Source of the DNA: an uncultured Nitrosomonas sp.
Lineage (GTDB): Bacteria; Pseudomonadota; Gammaproteobacteria; Burkholderiales; Nitrosomonadaceae
NCBI GenBank assembly: GCA_902826115.1
Contig: CADEDO010000002.1
Coordinates: forward strand, 1-64,000
Direction of reading: 5' to 3'
DNA length: 64,000 bases
Shown here in pieces: positions 45,722 to 55,653 of this stretch. Each line of letters opens with the position of its first letter. Position 1 is the first letter of the stretch. The notes below the pieces were generated by a model, which saw only the letters and a list, made by a program, of their open reading frames with translations, had not been told where the DNA came from and searched no databases. A program made the position numbers and the translations under genes.

Positions 45722-47071
45722 ATGTTTGACAATCTGACCGGCCGACTTGCCGGGGTTATGAAAACATTGCGGGGTGAAGCAAGACTGACTGAAAGCAACA
45801 TTCAGCAAGCACTGCGAGAAGTCCGCTTAGCCATGTTAGAAGCTGATGTCGCTTTACCGGTAGTAAAAGATTTCATTGCACGCGTCAAAGAGAAATCAAT
45901 TGGCCATGAAGTGATGACCAGCCTTACACCGGGCCAAGCCTTAATTGGTGTTGTGCATCAGGAACTGATCAACATCATGGGGGGAGAAAAAGCCGATCTG
46001 AATCTCACTACAGTTCCACCCGCTGTTATTCTTATGGCCGGTTTACAAGGCGCAGGTAAAACCACTAGCAGTGGAAAGCTGGCAAAGTGGTTGATGGAGC
46101 AAAAGAAAAAGAAAGTATTACTCGTTTCCTGTGACATCTACCGTCCAGCTGCTATTCATCAGTTAGAACTTCTCGCCAGTCAAACAGGAGCAGATTTTTT
46201 TCCTGTCAAGGATGGACAGAAACCAGGAGAAATTGGCACCGCCGCATTGGATTATGCGCGTAGACATCATCATGATGTCATGATTGTCGATACTGCCGGT
46301 CGATTAGGTATCGATGAAGCCATGATGCAAGAAATCAGTGAGCTCGAGGCATTACTAAAACCCATTGAAACCCTGTTTGTAGTTGATGCCATGCAAGGAC
46401 AGGATGCGGTTAATACCGCCAAAGCGTTTTCTGATTCGTTACCTTTGACCGGCGTCATTCTCACTAAATTAGATGGCGATGCGCGCGGTGGTGCAGCGCT
46501 TTCCGTCAAGCATATTACCGGAAAACCAATTAAATTTACCGGTGTGGCTGAGAAACTCACTGGTTTGGAAGCTTTTTATCCTGATCGCATGGCATCGCGA
46601 ATCTTAGGCATGGGCGATGTGCTGGGACTGATTGAAGAAGCCCACCGTAGCGCCGATCAGCAAGAAGCTGAAAAGCTGATGAAAAAAATGAAATCAGGCA
46701 AAGCATTTGACCTGGATGATTTCAAGGCACAGTTTCAGCAAATGAGAAATATGGGGGGCATGAGTGCCTTAATGGATAAATTACCAGCTCAACTGAGCCA
46801 GGCAGCACAAAATGTTAAAGTCGACGACAAAATAATCAATCGAACCGAAGGCATTATTAATTCGATGACCAAACAGGAACGTGCCAAGCCCGAAATCCTT
46901 AAGGCATCACGTAAACGCCGGATTGCTGCGGGAGCGGGCGTTTCCGTACAGGAAGTCAATCGTCTGCTCGCTCAGTTTGAACAAGCCAAGAAAATGATGA
47001 AAATGATGAACAAAGGCGGCATGGCAAAAATGATGCGCGGATTAAAGGGAATGCTTCCACGCCTGCATTAG
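45722..47071 (+). CDS. ffh: Signal recognition particle protein
   Basis: The SRP54 GTPase that binds signal sequences and 4.5S RNA and targets ribosomes to the membrane. The 449-residue protein has the N domain (1 to about 85), the G domain (GLQGAGKTTSSGKLA, DTAGRLG, TKLDGDARGGAAL) and the methionine-rich M domain that ends MMKMMNKGGMAKMMRGLKG. Start at 45722, with AGAGG 7 nt ahead. A 147-bp inverted-repeat element begins 9 bp after the stop codon. Confidence 0.97.
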   Translation: MFDNLTGRLAGVMKTLRGEARLTESNIQQALREVRLAMLEADVALPVVKDFIARVKEKSIGHEVMTSLTPGQALIGVVHQELINIMGGEKADLNLTTVPPAVILMAGLQGAGKTTSSGKLAKWLMEQKKKKVLLVSCDIYRPAAIHQLELLASQTGADFFPVKDGQKPGEIGTAALDYARRHHHDVMIVDTAGRLGIDEAMMQEISELEALLKPIETLFVVDAMQGQDAVNTAKAFSDSLPLTGVILTKLDGDARGGAALSVKHITGKPIKFTGVAEKLTGLEAFYPDRMASRILGMGDVLGLIEEAHRSADQQEAEKLMKKMKSGKAFDLDDFKAQFQQMRNMGGMSALMDKLPAQLSQAAQNVKVDDKIINRTEGIINSMTKQERAKPEILKASRKRRIAAGAGVSVQEVNRLLAQFEQAKKMMKMMNKGGMAKMMRGLKGMLPRLH

Positions 47072-47079
47072 CACAAACT

Positions 47080-47226
47080 TTAACAGGCCGTTGAAAAACG
47101 TTTTCGAGGCAACCGAACAAGGCAGAAACAGGCGAAAAAGCGCAGTTTATGTGTAATAAATGAGCATTTTGAGCCTGTTTTTAACACCGTAGCGGCAACG
47201 CAGATAGTTTTTCAACGGCCTGTTAG
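47080..47226 (+). repeat. About 147-bp inverted-repeat element, copy B
   Basis: Starts TTAACAGGCCGTTGAAAAAC and ends in the near-perfect inverse GTTTTTCAACGGCCTGTTA. Its core matches copy A (21347-21494) in the opposite orientation with scattered differences. It lies between the convergent ffh and dut genes, where its ends could also act as a hairpin terminator. No coding capacity. Confidence 0.75.
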
Positions 47227-47287
47227 AGCCTTACAGTTAAATGTAAACCTGAATTTAATAACTGTGACGCGCGCCTTTCCAGTGCCT

Positions 47288-47737
47288 TCAGTGTTTGCCT
47301 GTACTACCAAAACCATCCTCACCTCGATGGCTTTGATCAAAACTGTCCACTTTATTGAACTCGACTTGTACGACAGGAACAACGACAAGCTGTGCGATGC
47401 GTTCTAATGGATTAAGATGAAAAACCGTTTGGCCTCGATTCCAGCAGGAAACAAAAATCTGTCCTTGATAATCAGAGTCAATTAAACCCACTAAATTTCC
47501 CAATACAATTCCATGCTTGTGACCCAACCCGGAACGCGGCAATACCAACGCAGCCAATCCAGTATCATCAAGATGTATTGCAATACCGGTGGGAATAAGA
47601 CAGGTTTCACCTGGATGAATGGTCATCGCCTGTTCAATACAGGCTCGCAAATCCAAACCCGCCGAACCCGGTGTTGCATAAGCAGGAAGCTGTTCCTGTA
47701 AACGTTGATCAAGAATTTTAATATCAATTTTTCTCAT
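47288..47737 (-). CDS. dut: dUTP diphosphatase
   Basis: Hydrolyses dUTP to dUMP, keeping uracil out of DNA. The 149-residue trimeric type has all five motifs: [33 protein letters not shown] with [15 protein letters not shown], and the flexible C-terminal [12 protein letters not shown]. It follows coaBC by 19 nt on the same strand; the coaBC-dut pair is common in proteobacteria. Confidence 0.96.
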   Translation of the reverse strand: MRKIDIKILDQRLQEQLPAYATPGSAGLDLRACIEQAMTIHPGETCLIPTGIAIHLDDTGLAALVLPRSGLGHKHGIVLGNLVGLIDSDYQGQIFVSCWNRGQTVFHLNPLERIAQLVVVPVVQVEFNKVDSFDQSHRGEDGFGSTGKH

Positions 47738-47756
47738 AGCTGTGGATCAGTATTGT

Positions 47757-48959
47757 CTATTTAGGATTTATAAGTACGCTGATATGCTTTATTAAATGGC
47801 GCGCTTGCTCAGTTTTGGATGCTTTGGGAAGAAAATGCCGGCCAGTATCGTCCAATAAAATTAATTCACTCTCATCAGACCCGATGGCATCCTGAGCCCA
47901 ATTGGCCACTAATAGCGGTAATTTCTTCTTGCGCCGTTTGGCTTCCGCATTTTTCTCGAGGTGTTCTGTTTCTGCTGCAAAACCAACACAAAAAGGTGGT
48001 GTGGGCAAGTTGGATACCGTCATGAGAATGTCTTGATTTGGAATAAGCTCAAGCGATAGATTTTGATCAGATTTCTTTAATTTTTGCTGACTAATGTTAG
48101 CTACGCGATAATCTGCAACTGCAGCAACGCTGATAAATATATCCGTGTGCGCTATTTCTGCCTGTACGGCATTCAACATATCCACCGCACTCACTACACG
48201 AATGAATTTGTCTACCGCAGGGGGCGTTAAGCAAGTTGGACCCGAAACAAGGATAACTTGCGCGCCCGCTTCCACTGCAGCTTGAGCAATCGCATACCCC
48301 ATTTTTCCTGAGCTGCTGTTTGTGATGCCGCGAACGGCATCGATGGCTTCAAAAGTGGGCCCTGCTGTTACCAAAACCGTTTGACCTTGCAGTATACCGC
48401 CTTGAAAAAAGGCTTGAACAGCTTCCATCAACTCACAAGCCTCCAACATGCGCCCCATGCCCACCTCGCCACAAGCCTGCTCGCCACTGGCTGGACCGAT
48501 AATGTTTACGCCATCCTGCCGCAAAATGGATAAATTGCGTTGGGTCGCAGGATTCTCCCACATCTGTCGATTCATGGCAGGCGCCAGCATCAAGGGACAA
48601 TCGCGAGCCAGGCATAAAGTAGTCAACAGATCATCCGCCATGCCATGAGCCAGCTTAGCCATAAAATCTGCGCTGGCAGGTGCCACCAAAATTGCATCAA
48701 CATTGCGCGAAAGGTTGATATGCGCCATATTGTTGATAGCATTTGCCTCCCACAGATCCGTATAAACAGAGTTGCCGGTTAGCGACTGAAAGGTTATGGG
48801 ACCAACAAACTGACACGCCGATTGAGTCATTACTGATTGCACATCCATGCCGGCTTGCGTCAACAAACGCGCCAATTCAGCCGCTTTATAAGCTGCGATT
48901 CCTCCCGTTACACCGAGTAATAACCGCCTTTTTGTGACTGAAGCCGCGCACGTTGTCAT
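47757..48959 (-). CDS. coaBC: Phosphopantothenoylcysteine decarboxylase / synthetase
   Basis: Bifunctional coenzyme A enzyme. CoaC (about 15-195) is a flavoprotein decarboxylase with GVTGGIAAYKAAEL, PASADFMAKLAHGMADDLL and LAPAMNRQMW; CoaB (about 200-400) ligates cysteine to phosphopantothenate using CTP and shows TAGPTFEAIDAVRGITNSSSGKMGYA and the GFAAETE segment. The ATG at 48959 (400 residues) is chosen; the longer frame opens with TTG. It is followed by dut. Confidence 0.95.
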   Translation of the reverse strand: MTTCAASVTKRRLLLGVTGGIAAYKAAELARLLTQAGMDVQSVMTQSACQFVGPITFQSLTGNSVYTDLWEANAINNMAHINLSRNVDAILVAPASADFMAKLAHGMADDLLTTLCLARDCPLMLAPAMNRQMWENPATQRNLSILRQDGVNIIGPASGEQACGEVGMGRMLEACELMEAVQAFFQGGILQGQTVLVTAGPTFEAIDAVRGITNSSSGKMGYAIAQAAVEAGAQVILVSGPTCLTPPAVDKFIRVVSAVDMLNAVQAEIAHTDIFISVAAVADYRVANISQQKLKKSDQNLSLELIPNQDILMTVSNLPTPPFCVGFAAETEHLEKNAEAKRRKKKLPLLVANWAQDAIGSDESELILLDDTGRHFLPKASKTEQARHLIKHISVLINPK

Positions 48960-49179
48960 ATAGTCATCGCATTTAAAATTTATCTGCAAAACCGCATTTT
49001 ATTGATGATTTGAAACTCGACAAAAAATCGTAATAATAGATTTTTCCATTGATTCAATTTCAGCGTCTCGAATGCCGTATCAAGCAAACAAGAGAATAGC
49101 GCATTGCATTCCTTGAAGACTAACTGGCATCCGTACTTACAAAGCTTATTTTACATGACTAACTTATCATTCACATCTT

Positions 49180-49854
49180 ATGGCTATTCCAGATTGGCCT
49201 ATCAATGAGCGGCCTCGAGAAAAATTGTTGCAAAAAGGTGTCGCCACTCTCTCAGACACGGAACTGCTTGCCATCTTTCTGCGCACAGGCACAATCGGAA
49301 AAAGCGCTGTAGATCTTGCCAGAGAATTACTGTCGCATTTTGGTAGCTTAACCAATGTGTTTGCTGCCAGCCAAGATAGCTTCTGTCAATTGCCAGGCAT
49401 GGGAATCGCAAAATATGCACAACTACAAGCTGTGTTAGAAATGGCTCGCCGCGCATTGGGAGAAGAACTTAAAAGCGGAAACGCCATGAATTCCCCTGAA
49501 TTGGTTAGAGATTTTCTACGCTTAAGTTTAGCGCACAAACAGCACGAAGTTTTTATCGGTATTTTTCTCGACGCCAAGAATCACACCATTGCCGTTGAAG
49601 AATTATTTAGCGGTACATTGACGCAAACCAGCGTTTATCCACGAGAAGTCATCAAGCGTGCTTTGTATCATAATGCGGCCGCTATGATTTTTGCGCACAA
49701 CCACCCTTCCGGTGTGGCAGAGCCTAGTCATGCCGACAAAATACTTACCCAATCCCTGAAGCAAGCACTTGCCATGGTAGAAATCAAAGTACTGGATCAT
49801 TTTATTGTCGGCAACGGAACTGCAATGTCATTTGCCGAGCATGACTTAATTTGA
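49180..49854 (+). CDS. radC: RadC family JAMM-domain protein
   Basis: A 224-residue protein with an N-terminal helix-hairpin-helix part ([21 protein letters not shown]) and a JAB1/MPN-type metal site ([15 protein letters not shown]). Once credited with DNA repair, its real role is not settled. It begins divergently from coaBC, as in many gammaproteobacteria and betaproteobacteria. ATG at 49180, no strong ribosome binding site. Confidence 0.94.
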   Translation: MAIPDWPINERPREKLLQKGVATLSDTELLAIFLRTGTIGKSAVDLARELLSHFGSLTNVFAASQDSFCQLPGMGIAKYAQLQAVLEMARRALGEELKSGNAMNSPELVRDFLRLSLAHKQHEVFIGIFLDAKNHTIAVEELFSGTLTQTSVYPREVIKRALYHNAAAMIFAHNHPSGVAEPSHADKILTQSLKQALAMVEIKVLDHFIVGNGTAMSFAEHDLI

Positions 49855-49901
49855 CACCATTTCATTCAATCCAAAATGATTAATTTCCATCAATCTCTGC
49901 A

Positions 49902-50898
<997 letters not shown>

Positions 50899-51031
50899 TC
50901 ATTGCTGTAGGGCATGGCGCTTGCTCTTCGATGATTTTATGTTACATTGCGCGAGTTACGTTTTACCGGTTGCTTTAATAAAATCAGCTTTTGTAAGCTA
51001 GCCATTCTAATCTTCTAATCTCTAATTTCTA

Positions 51032-51931
51032 ATGATTACTCAGGCCCAATCCCAACTGCGCACCATCCGCGATCTATTGCGCTTTGCCGTCAGTCAATTC
51101 AATCAAGCCAGCTTGCACTTCGGGCATGGTTGCGCCAATGCTTATGACGAAGCGGCTTATCTTATTCTGAAAACCTTGCATTTGCCACTGGATCAATTGG
51201 AACCATTCCTGGATGCACGCTTGCTAGATGATGAATGCAAACAGGTGCTGACCATGATTGATCGCCGTGTCACGCAGAGAACGCCCGCGGCTTACTTAAC
51301 TCATGAAGCTTGGTTGGGAGATTATAGTTTCTATGTTGATGAGCGTGTCATCATTCCACGTTCATTCATTGCGGAATTATTGCAAACACAGCTTTCACCC
51401 TGGATCACCGATCCGGATGCCATTTTTTCCGCACTCGATTTGTGCACAGGATCAGGCTGTTTGGCGATTCTTATGGCGCATGGTTTTCAGAATGCGCACA
51501 TAGATGCCATTGACATTTCCACCCAGGCCCTTGAAGTGGCTCATAAAAACGTTCAGGACTATGGCTTGGAAGATAGAATACAACTCATCGAGTCCAATTT
51601 ATTTTCAGCCTTATCGGAAAAGCAATATGATTTAATCATCAGCAATCCCCCCTATGTCAACGCAGCATCAATGGCAGAGTTGCCGCAAGAATACCAACAT
51701 GAACCACACAATGCGCTGGCAAGCGGTTTAGATGGCTTGGACGCAACCCGCCTCATTCTTCGAAATGCCGCTCAATATTTGACTGATGATGGACTATTAC
51801 TGGTTGAAATTGGGCATAACCGGGCAGTACTGGAACAAGCTTACCCACAATTGCCCTTTACGTGGCTGGAAACCAGCGCGGGAGATGAGTTTGTCTTTCT
51901 ACTGAGACGGGATCAACTCGGTAACGAATGA
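51032..51931 (+). CDS. prmB: Ribosomal protein L3 glutamine methyltransferase
   Basis: SAM-dependent N5-glutamine methyltransferase. The 299-residue protein has a helical N-terminal domain and the catalytic NPPY motif followed by VNAASM, as in PrmB rather than PrmC, plus SAM-binding DLCTGSGCLAI. Residues about 95-115 (LTHEAWLGDYSFYVDERVIIPR) match the family. No obvious operon partner. Confidence 0.92.
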   Translation: MITQAQSQLRTIRDLLRFAVSQFNQASLHFGHGCANAYDEAAYLILKTLHLPLDQLEPFLDARLLDDECKQVLTMIDRRVTQRTPAAYLTHEAWLGDYSFYVDERVIIPRSFIAELLQTQLSPWITDPDAIFSALDLCTGSGCLAILMAHGFQNAHIDAIDISTQALEVAHKNVQDYGLEDRIQLIESNLFSALSEKQYDLIISNPPYVNAASMAELPQEYQHEPHNALASGLDGLDATRLILRNAAQYLTDDGLLLVEIGHNRAVLEQAYPQLPFTWLETSAGDEFVFLLRRDQLGNE

Positions 51932-52293
51932 AAATAAAGATGCATGCAAATAAATTGTTCGACCGTTATCGAAAATCAGACTTAAAACCACTACGTTTCC
52001 AAACGGCTATCACTTGATTACTGTATGCAGTTAGACAACACCCTCCTGTCTCACTCCGTGTCATCAGCGCAGACTAATAGTTGACAATCCACAAGCCCTT
52101 CGATAGTCTCCCTGCACGGAATAAACTTTGTATTTTACGCGCTCGCCATACTGTGATTGAACTGTAGGAAACTTTGGCAAGAGGCAAAACCATCACTTCT
52201 CGCCTTCGTTCCTCAGTCAATTTAAGTTTTGTGTTGCGAATAAATACATATTTTTTTCAACTATAAAAATCCGTCATAAAAAAGGAGAAAGTC
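51932..52293. other. Noncoding gap before rubrerythrin
   Basis: A 362-bp gap. A TTGACA (52081-52086) and TAGTCT (52104-52109) 17 bp apart are a fair promoter candidate, which would leave a 180-nt leader. A strong AAAGGAGAAAG ribosome binding site ends it. No gene is seen. Confidence 0.45.
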
Positions 52294-52713
52294 ATGCAAC
52301 TGAAAGGATCTCAAACAGAAGGTAATCTGAAAGCAGCGTTTGCGGGTGAGTCTCAAGCCAATCGCCGTTATTTATATTTTGCAGCTAAAGCCGACGTAGA
52401 AGGACAAAACGACGTAGCCGCAGTATTTCGTTCCACTGCAGAAGGTGAAACCGGACATGCCCATGGTCATCTGGAATATCTGGAAACCTGTGGTGATCCT
52501 GCAACCGGCATGCCATTTGGCGCATCCCGTGACAATCTGAAAACAGCGATAGCGGGTGAAACGCACGAATATACCGATATGTATCCCGGTATGGCCAAAA
52601 CAGCCCGCGATGAAGGATTTGACGAAATCGCCGACTGGTTTGAAACGCTGGCTAAAGCCGAACGCTCTCATGCCAATCGCTTTCAACGCGCACTGGATGG
52701 CTTGGCCGATTAA
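52294..52713 (+). CDS. Rubrerythrin-type di-iron protein
   Basis: A 139-residue ferritin-like di-iron protein. The iron ligands fall in the expected places: GES at the first helix, the GETGHAHGH motif, [11 protein letters not shown] and [11 protein letters not shown]. It is the short type that lacks the C-terminal rubredoxin domain. It should reduce peroxide or handle oxidative stress with an outside electron donor. A strong AAAGGAGAAAG precedes the ATG. The Fe-S protein fusion gene follows after a terminator; this gene grouping recurs in betaproteobacteria. Confidence 0.93.
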   Translation: MQLKGSQTEGNLKAAFAGESQANRRYLYFAAKADVEGQNDVAAVFRSTAEGETGHAHGHLEYLETCGDPATGMPFGASRDNLKTAIAGETHEYTDMYPGMAKTARDEGFDEIADWFETLAKAERSHANRFQRALDGLAD

Positions 52714-52745
52714 TTCGCTGCCATTCCGTCATTGTTAGAAATGCC

Positions 52746-52792
52746 TGGGGTTTACCAAAACAGTACTTTTGGCTAAACCCCATTTGTTTTTG
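52746..52792 (+). terminator. Rho-independent terminator
   Basis: A stem TGGGGTTTA-CCAAAA with TTTTGG-TAAACCCCA, with one bulged base and a 6-nt loop, followed by TTTGTTTTTG. It lies 33 bp after the rubrerythrin stop, so the next gene needs its own start or read-through. Confidence 0.85.
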
Positions 52793-52825
52793 ATCTGAAT
52801 CATTTTTATCGTCTAACACTCACCT

Positions 52826-54814
52826 ATGGCTACTCGTGAAGGCAGTCTCGAAGCACCGAAACGTCATCCCATTGACTGGAAGAATCCCAATTTTTTTGAC
52901 GAAAACAATCTGACCCAGGAAATGGAGCGGGTTTTCGATATTTGCCATGGTTGCCGCCGTTGCGTCAATCTATGCACGTCTTTTCCAAGCTTGTTCGATT
53001 TGATTGACGATAGTTCGACCGGCGAACTGGATGGTGTCGATAAAAATCAATTCTGGGAAGTCGTGGACCGCTGCTATCTGTGCGATATGTGCTTCATGAC
53101 CAAATGTCCTTATGTGCCTCCGCATGAATGGAATGTCGATTTTCCGCATCTGATGTTGCGCGCCAAGGCTGTGAAATATAAAAAACAGGGTGCCAATTTC
53201 CGCGATGAATTGCTTTCCAATACCGATCTCGTCGGTAAGCTTGCCACTATTCCGGTCGTCGTTCAGGCCGTCAATACCATTAATAAAACACCTGCCACAC
53301 GTAAATTAATGGATAGCATGCTAGGGATTCATGCCGACAGAAAATTGCCCGAATTTACATCCCGTAAGTTTCGCTCGAATGCTCATCCTAATGCAGACTT
53401 TGTGGTAAAAGACGGTGCTCGCACGCCTGGCAAAGTAGCCATTTATGCGACCTGCTATATCAATTACAACGAGCCAGGCATCGGTCACGATTTACTCAAA
53501 ATCCTGGAACATAATGAAATTCCGACTCGCTTAGTCGAAAAAGAAGCATGCTGCGGCATGCCAAAATTGGAATTGGGTGACTTGGAAGCCGTCGAAAAAC
53601 TCAAAAATGAGAATATTCCACATTTATTAAAGCTGGCACAAGACGGTTATGCCATTCTTTCGGCAGTGCCTTCCTGCACCCTGATGTATAAACAAGAGTT
53701 GCCGCTCCTGTTCCCACAGGACGAAGCCGTGCAAGCTGTTGCTGCCGCCATGTTTGATCCATTCGAATACTTGGCGCTTCGAAATCAGGATCAACTACTC
53801 AAAACCGATTTCAAGAAATCACTGGGTAATGTGGCTTACCACATCCCCTGTCATCAGCGCGTGCAGAATTTTGGCAAAAAAACGCGCGACATCTTACAGC
53901 TCGTGCCTGAGACAACCCTTCATGTTGTAGAACGCTGCTCCGGTCATGATGGCACCTGGGGCGTCAAAACTGAACACTTTGCAGATTCCATGAAAATTGG
54001 CCGCCCGGTATTCAAACAAATGGCCGCTTCAGATCCGGATTACATCAGCTCGGATTGCGCAATCGCGGCTCGACATATCGAGCAAGGCATGGGAGACACC
54101 AAGGCGCAGAAATTGCACCCGCTATCCTTATTGCTGCTCGCTTATGGCGATGATACTGATGCTGTATCAGGCAGCAAAACTGACTCATCTACCGCCGCAA
54201 CCACTCAACAAGGTGAAAACCACATGACTTCAATAACCCGTGACAGCCTGCTGACGTTGGAAGCTTATGCCAAAATCCGCAAGGATTTTCGTGCACAAGT
54301 GATGTCACATAAAAAGACACGCAAAATCGCGCTCGGAGAAAATATCACTTTAATTTTTGAAGATGAGCTGACCATTCGCTATCAAATTCAGGAAATGTTG
54401 CATGTAGAGCGCATCTTTCAAGAACAAGAAATTGTTCATGAGCTGGAAACTTATGCCCCTCTGATACCGGATGGGCATAACTGGAAAGCCACCATGATGA
54501 TCGAATATCCAGATCCAACCGTGCGGGCAGCTAAACTAGCTACCTTGGTTGGCATCGAAGACAAGGTATGGGTCAGAATCGCTGAGCATTCAACGGTTTA
54601 TGCCATTGCTGATGAAGATCTGGAACGGGAAACCGCTGAGAAAACTTCATCCGTTCATTTTTTACGCTTTGAACTCACGCCAGTGATGATCCAATCACTC
54701 CATCAGGGCGCCCCACTCAGTATGGGCGTTGATCATCCGGCTTATCAGGCTTCAATTGCTACTGTGGACGACAGTGTTCGCGAATCGTTACTCAATGATT
54801 TATCACGCTCATGA
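52826..54814 (+). CDS. GlpC-like Fe-S protein fused to DUF3501
   Basis: A 662-residue protein. Residues about 1-445 are a heterodisulphide-reductase/GlpC-like Fe-S protein: two ferredoxin-type cysteine clusters (CHGCRRCVNLC; CYLCDMCFMTKCPY) and two CCG-like domains (ATCYIN...KEACCGMP and HIPCHQRV...ERCSGHDG). Residues about 467-662 look like DUF3501 (ITRDSLLTLEAYAKIRKDFR). A Ser/Thr/Gln-rich linker joins them. In relatives these are usually separate genes. An internal ATG at 54224 with GGTGAA upstream could also restart translation and make the DUF3501 part alone. It probably passes electrons, perhaps to rubrerythrin. Confidence 0.85.
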   Translation: MATREGSLEAPKRHPIDWKNPNFFDENNLTQEMERVFDICHGCRRCVNLCTSFPSLFDLIDDSSTGELDGVDKNQFWEVVDRCYLCDMCFMTKCPYVPPHEWNVDFPHLMLRAKAVKYKKQGANFRDELLSNTDLVGKLATIPVVVQAVNTINKTPATRKLMDSMLGIHADRKLPEFTSRKFRSNAHPNADFVVKDGARTPGKVAIYATCYINYNEPGIGHDLLKILEHNEIPTRLVEKEACCGMPKLELGDLEAVEKLKNENIPHLLKLAQDGYAILSAVPSCTLMYKQELPLLFPQDEAVQAVAAAMFDPFEYLALRNQDQLLKTDFKKSLGNVAYHIPCHQRVQNFGKKTRDILQLVPETTLHVVERCSGHDGTWGVKTEHFADSMKIGRPVFKQMAASDPDYISSDCAIAARHIEQGMGDTKAQKLHPLSLLLLAYGDDTDAVSGSKTDSSTAATTQQGENHMTSITRDSLLTLEAYAKIRKDFRAQVMSHKKTRKIALGENITLIFEDELTIRYQIQEMLHVERIFQEQEIVHELETYAPLIPDGHNWKATMMIEYPDPTVRAAKLATLVGIEDKVWVRIAEHSTVYAIADEDLERETAEKTSSVHFLRFELTPVMIQSLHQGAPLSMGVDHPAYQASIATVDDSVRESLLNDLSRS

Positions 54815-55320
54815 AACGCATTGTTATCCTGATCGTCATCTTGTTCGTGAGTGCGTGTGCCAAGCCGGCATTCAAAGATGAGTTTGAAAATGAAAAAACC
54901 TGGGTCGAGCAACTGACACAACTTCCGGCTTATCCGGAAGAAAAAAATCTGATGAATTTTGACGCCGGCGCAGCTACGAATAATCGATATATGATTGACC
55001 CCAATTCCATCAAAATAGGCCAAGACGGCGTCATTCGTTTCAGTCTCGTCATCAAATCCTCTGAAGGTGCTCAGAATGTCAGTTATGAAGGCATCCGCTG
55101 CGCTACCAACGAAAGAAAGCTTTATGCACTGGGGCGCAACGATAGAACCTGGGCAAAACCACGAGTATCCGAATGGGAGAAACTTGGTCTTATCAGACAA
55201 TTTTATGCACAACGGGAATTATCAAAAAATTTCTTCTGTCCGCAACAACAAATCGTCAGCACGTCAGAAGAAGCCATCCAGGCGCTCAAAGCCGGTCGAC
55301 ATCCACGCGTGATACGCTAA
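54811..55320 (+). CDS. CNP1-like lipoprotein
   Basis: A 169-residue lipoprotein of the CNP1-like family. The signal ends in a lipobox (FVSAC, Cys16). The mature part carries KTWVEQLTQLPAYPEEKNLMNFDAGAA, typical of the family, and a YEGIRCATNERKLYALGRND segment. Function unknown. It overlaps the preceding gene by 4 nt (ATGA), so translation is coupled. Confidence 0.85.
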   Translation: MKRIVILIVILFVSACAKPAFKDEFENEKTWVEQLTQLPAYPEEKNLMNFDAGAATNNRYMIDPNSIKIGQDGVIRFSLVIKSSEGAQNVSYEGIRCATNERKLYALGRNDRTWAKPRVSEWEKLGLIRQFYAQRELSKNFFCPQQQIVSTSEEAIQALKAGRHPRVIR

Positions 55321-55653
55321 CCCGATGATCAATCCTGCGCTACTTTCATAAATCTGTCAGTGCGTCTGTATAACGTTTCGCCAAACTTCCCCACTAATCA
55401 ATGCATTGGATCTGCTCAAGCTTTTTGTTCCGCAAATCTCAATCAAGAAAATAATCAGTTATTTGCCTAAACCCTATTGTTTTTAGGGTAATTACAGTTC
55501 AAACTCGCTACGGGGAAAGGTTTTCTAATCACTTCGTTGCAGACAGCGCTTTTCACTTCATATATTCATAGTTGCTGCTCAAAGTTTCCGTTTGGTTATT
55601 ACGCAGTGTTTCCCCGTCCATATCCCATATACACCATTATAAGGAAGAATTAC
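55321..55653. other. Leader region of the Rh50 gene
   Basis: A 333-bp gap. A weak hairpin (ACCCTA-TAGGGT, 55471-55489) is seen. AAGGAAG lies just before the Rh50 start. An open frame continues upstream in phase but has no protein-like features. No promoter could be picked. Confidence 0.4.
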
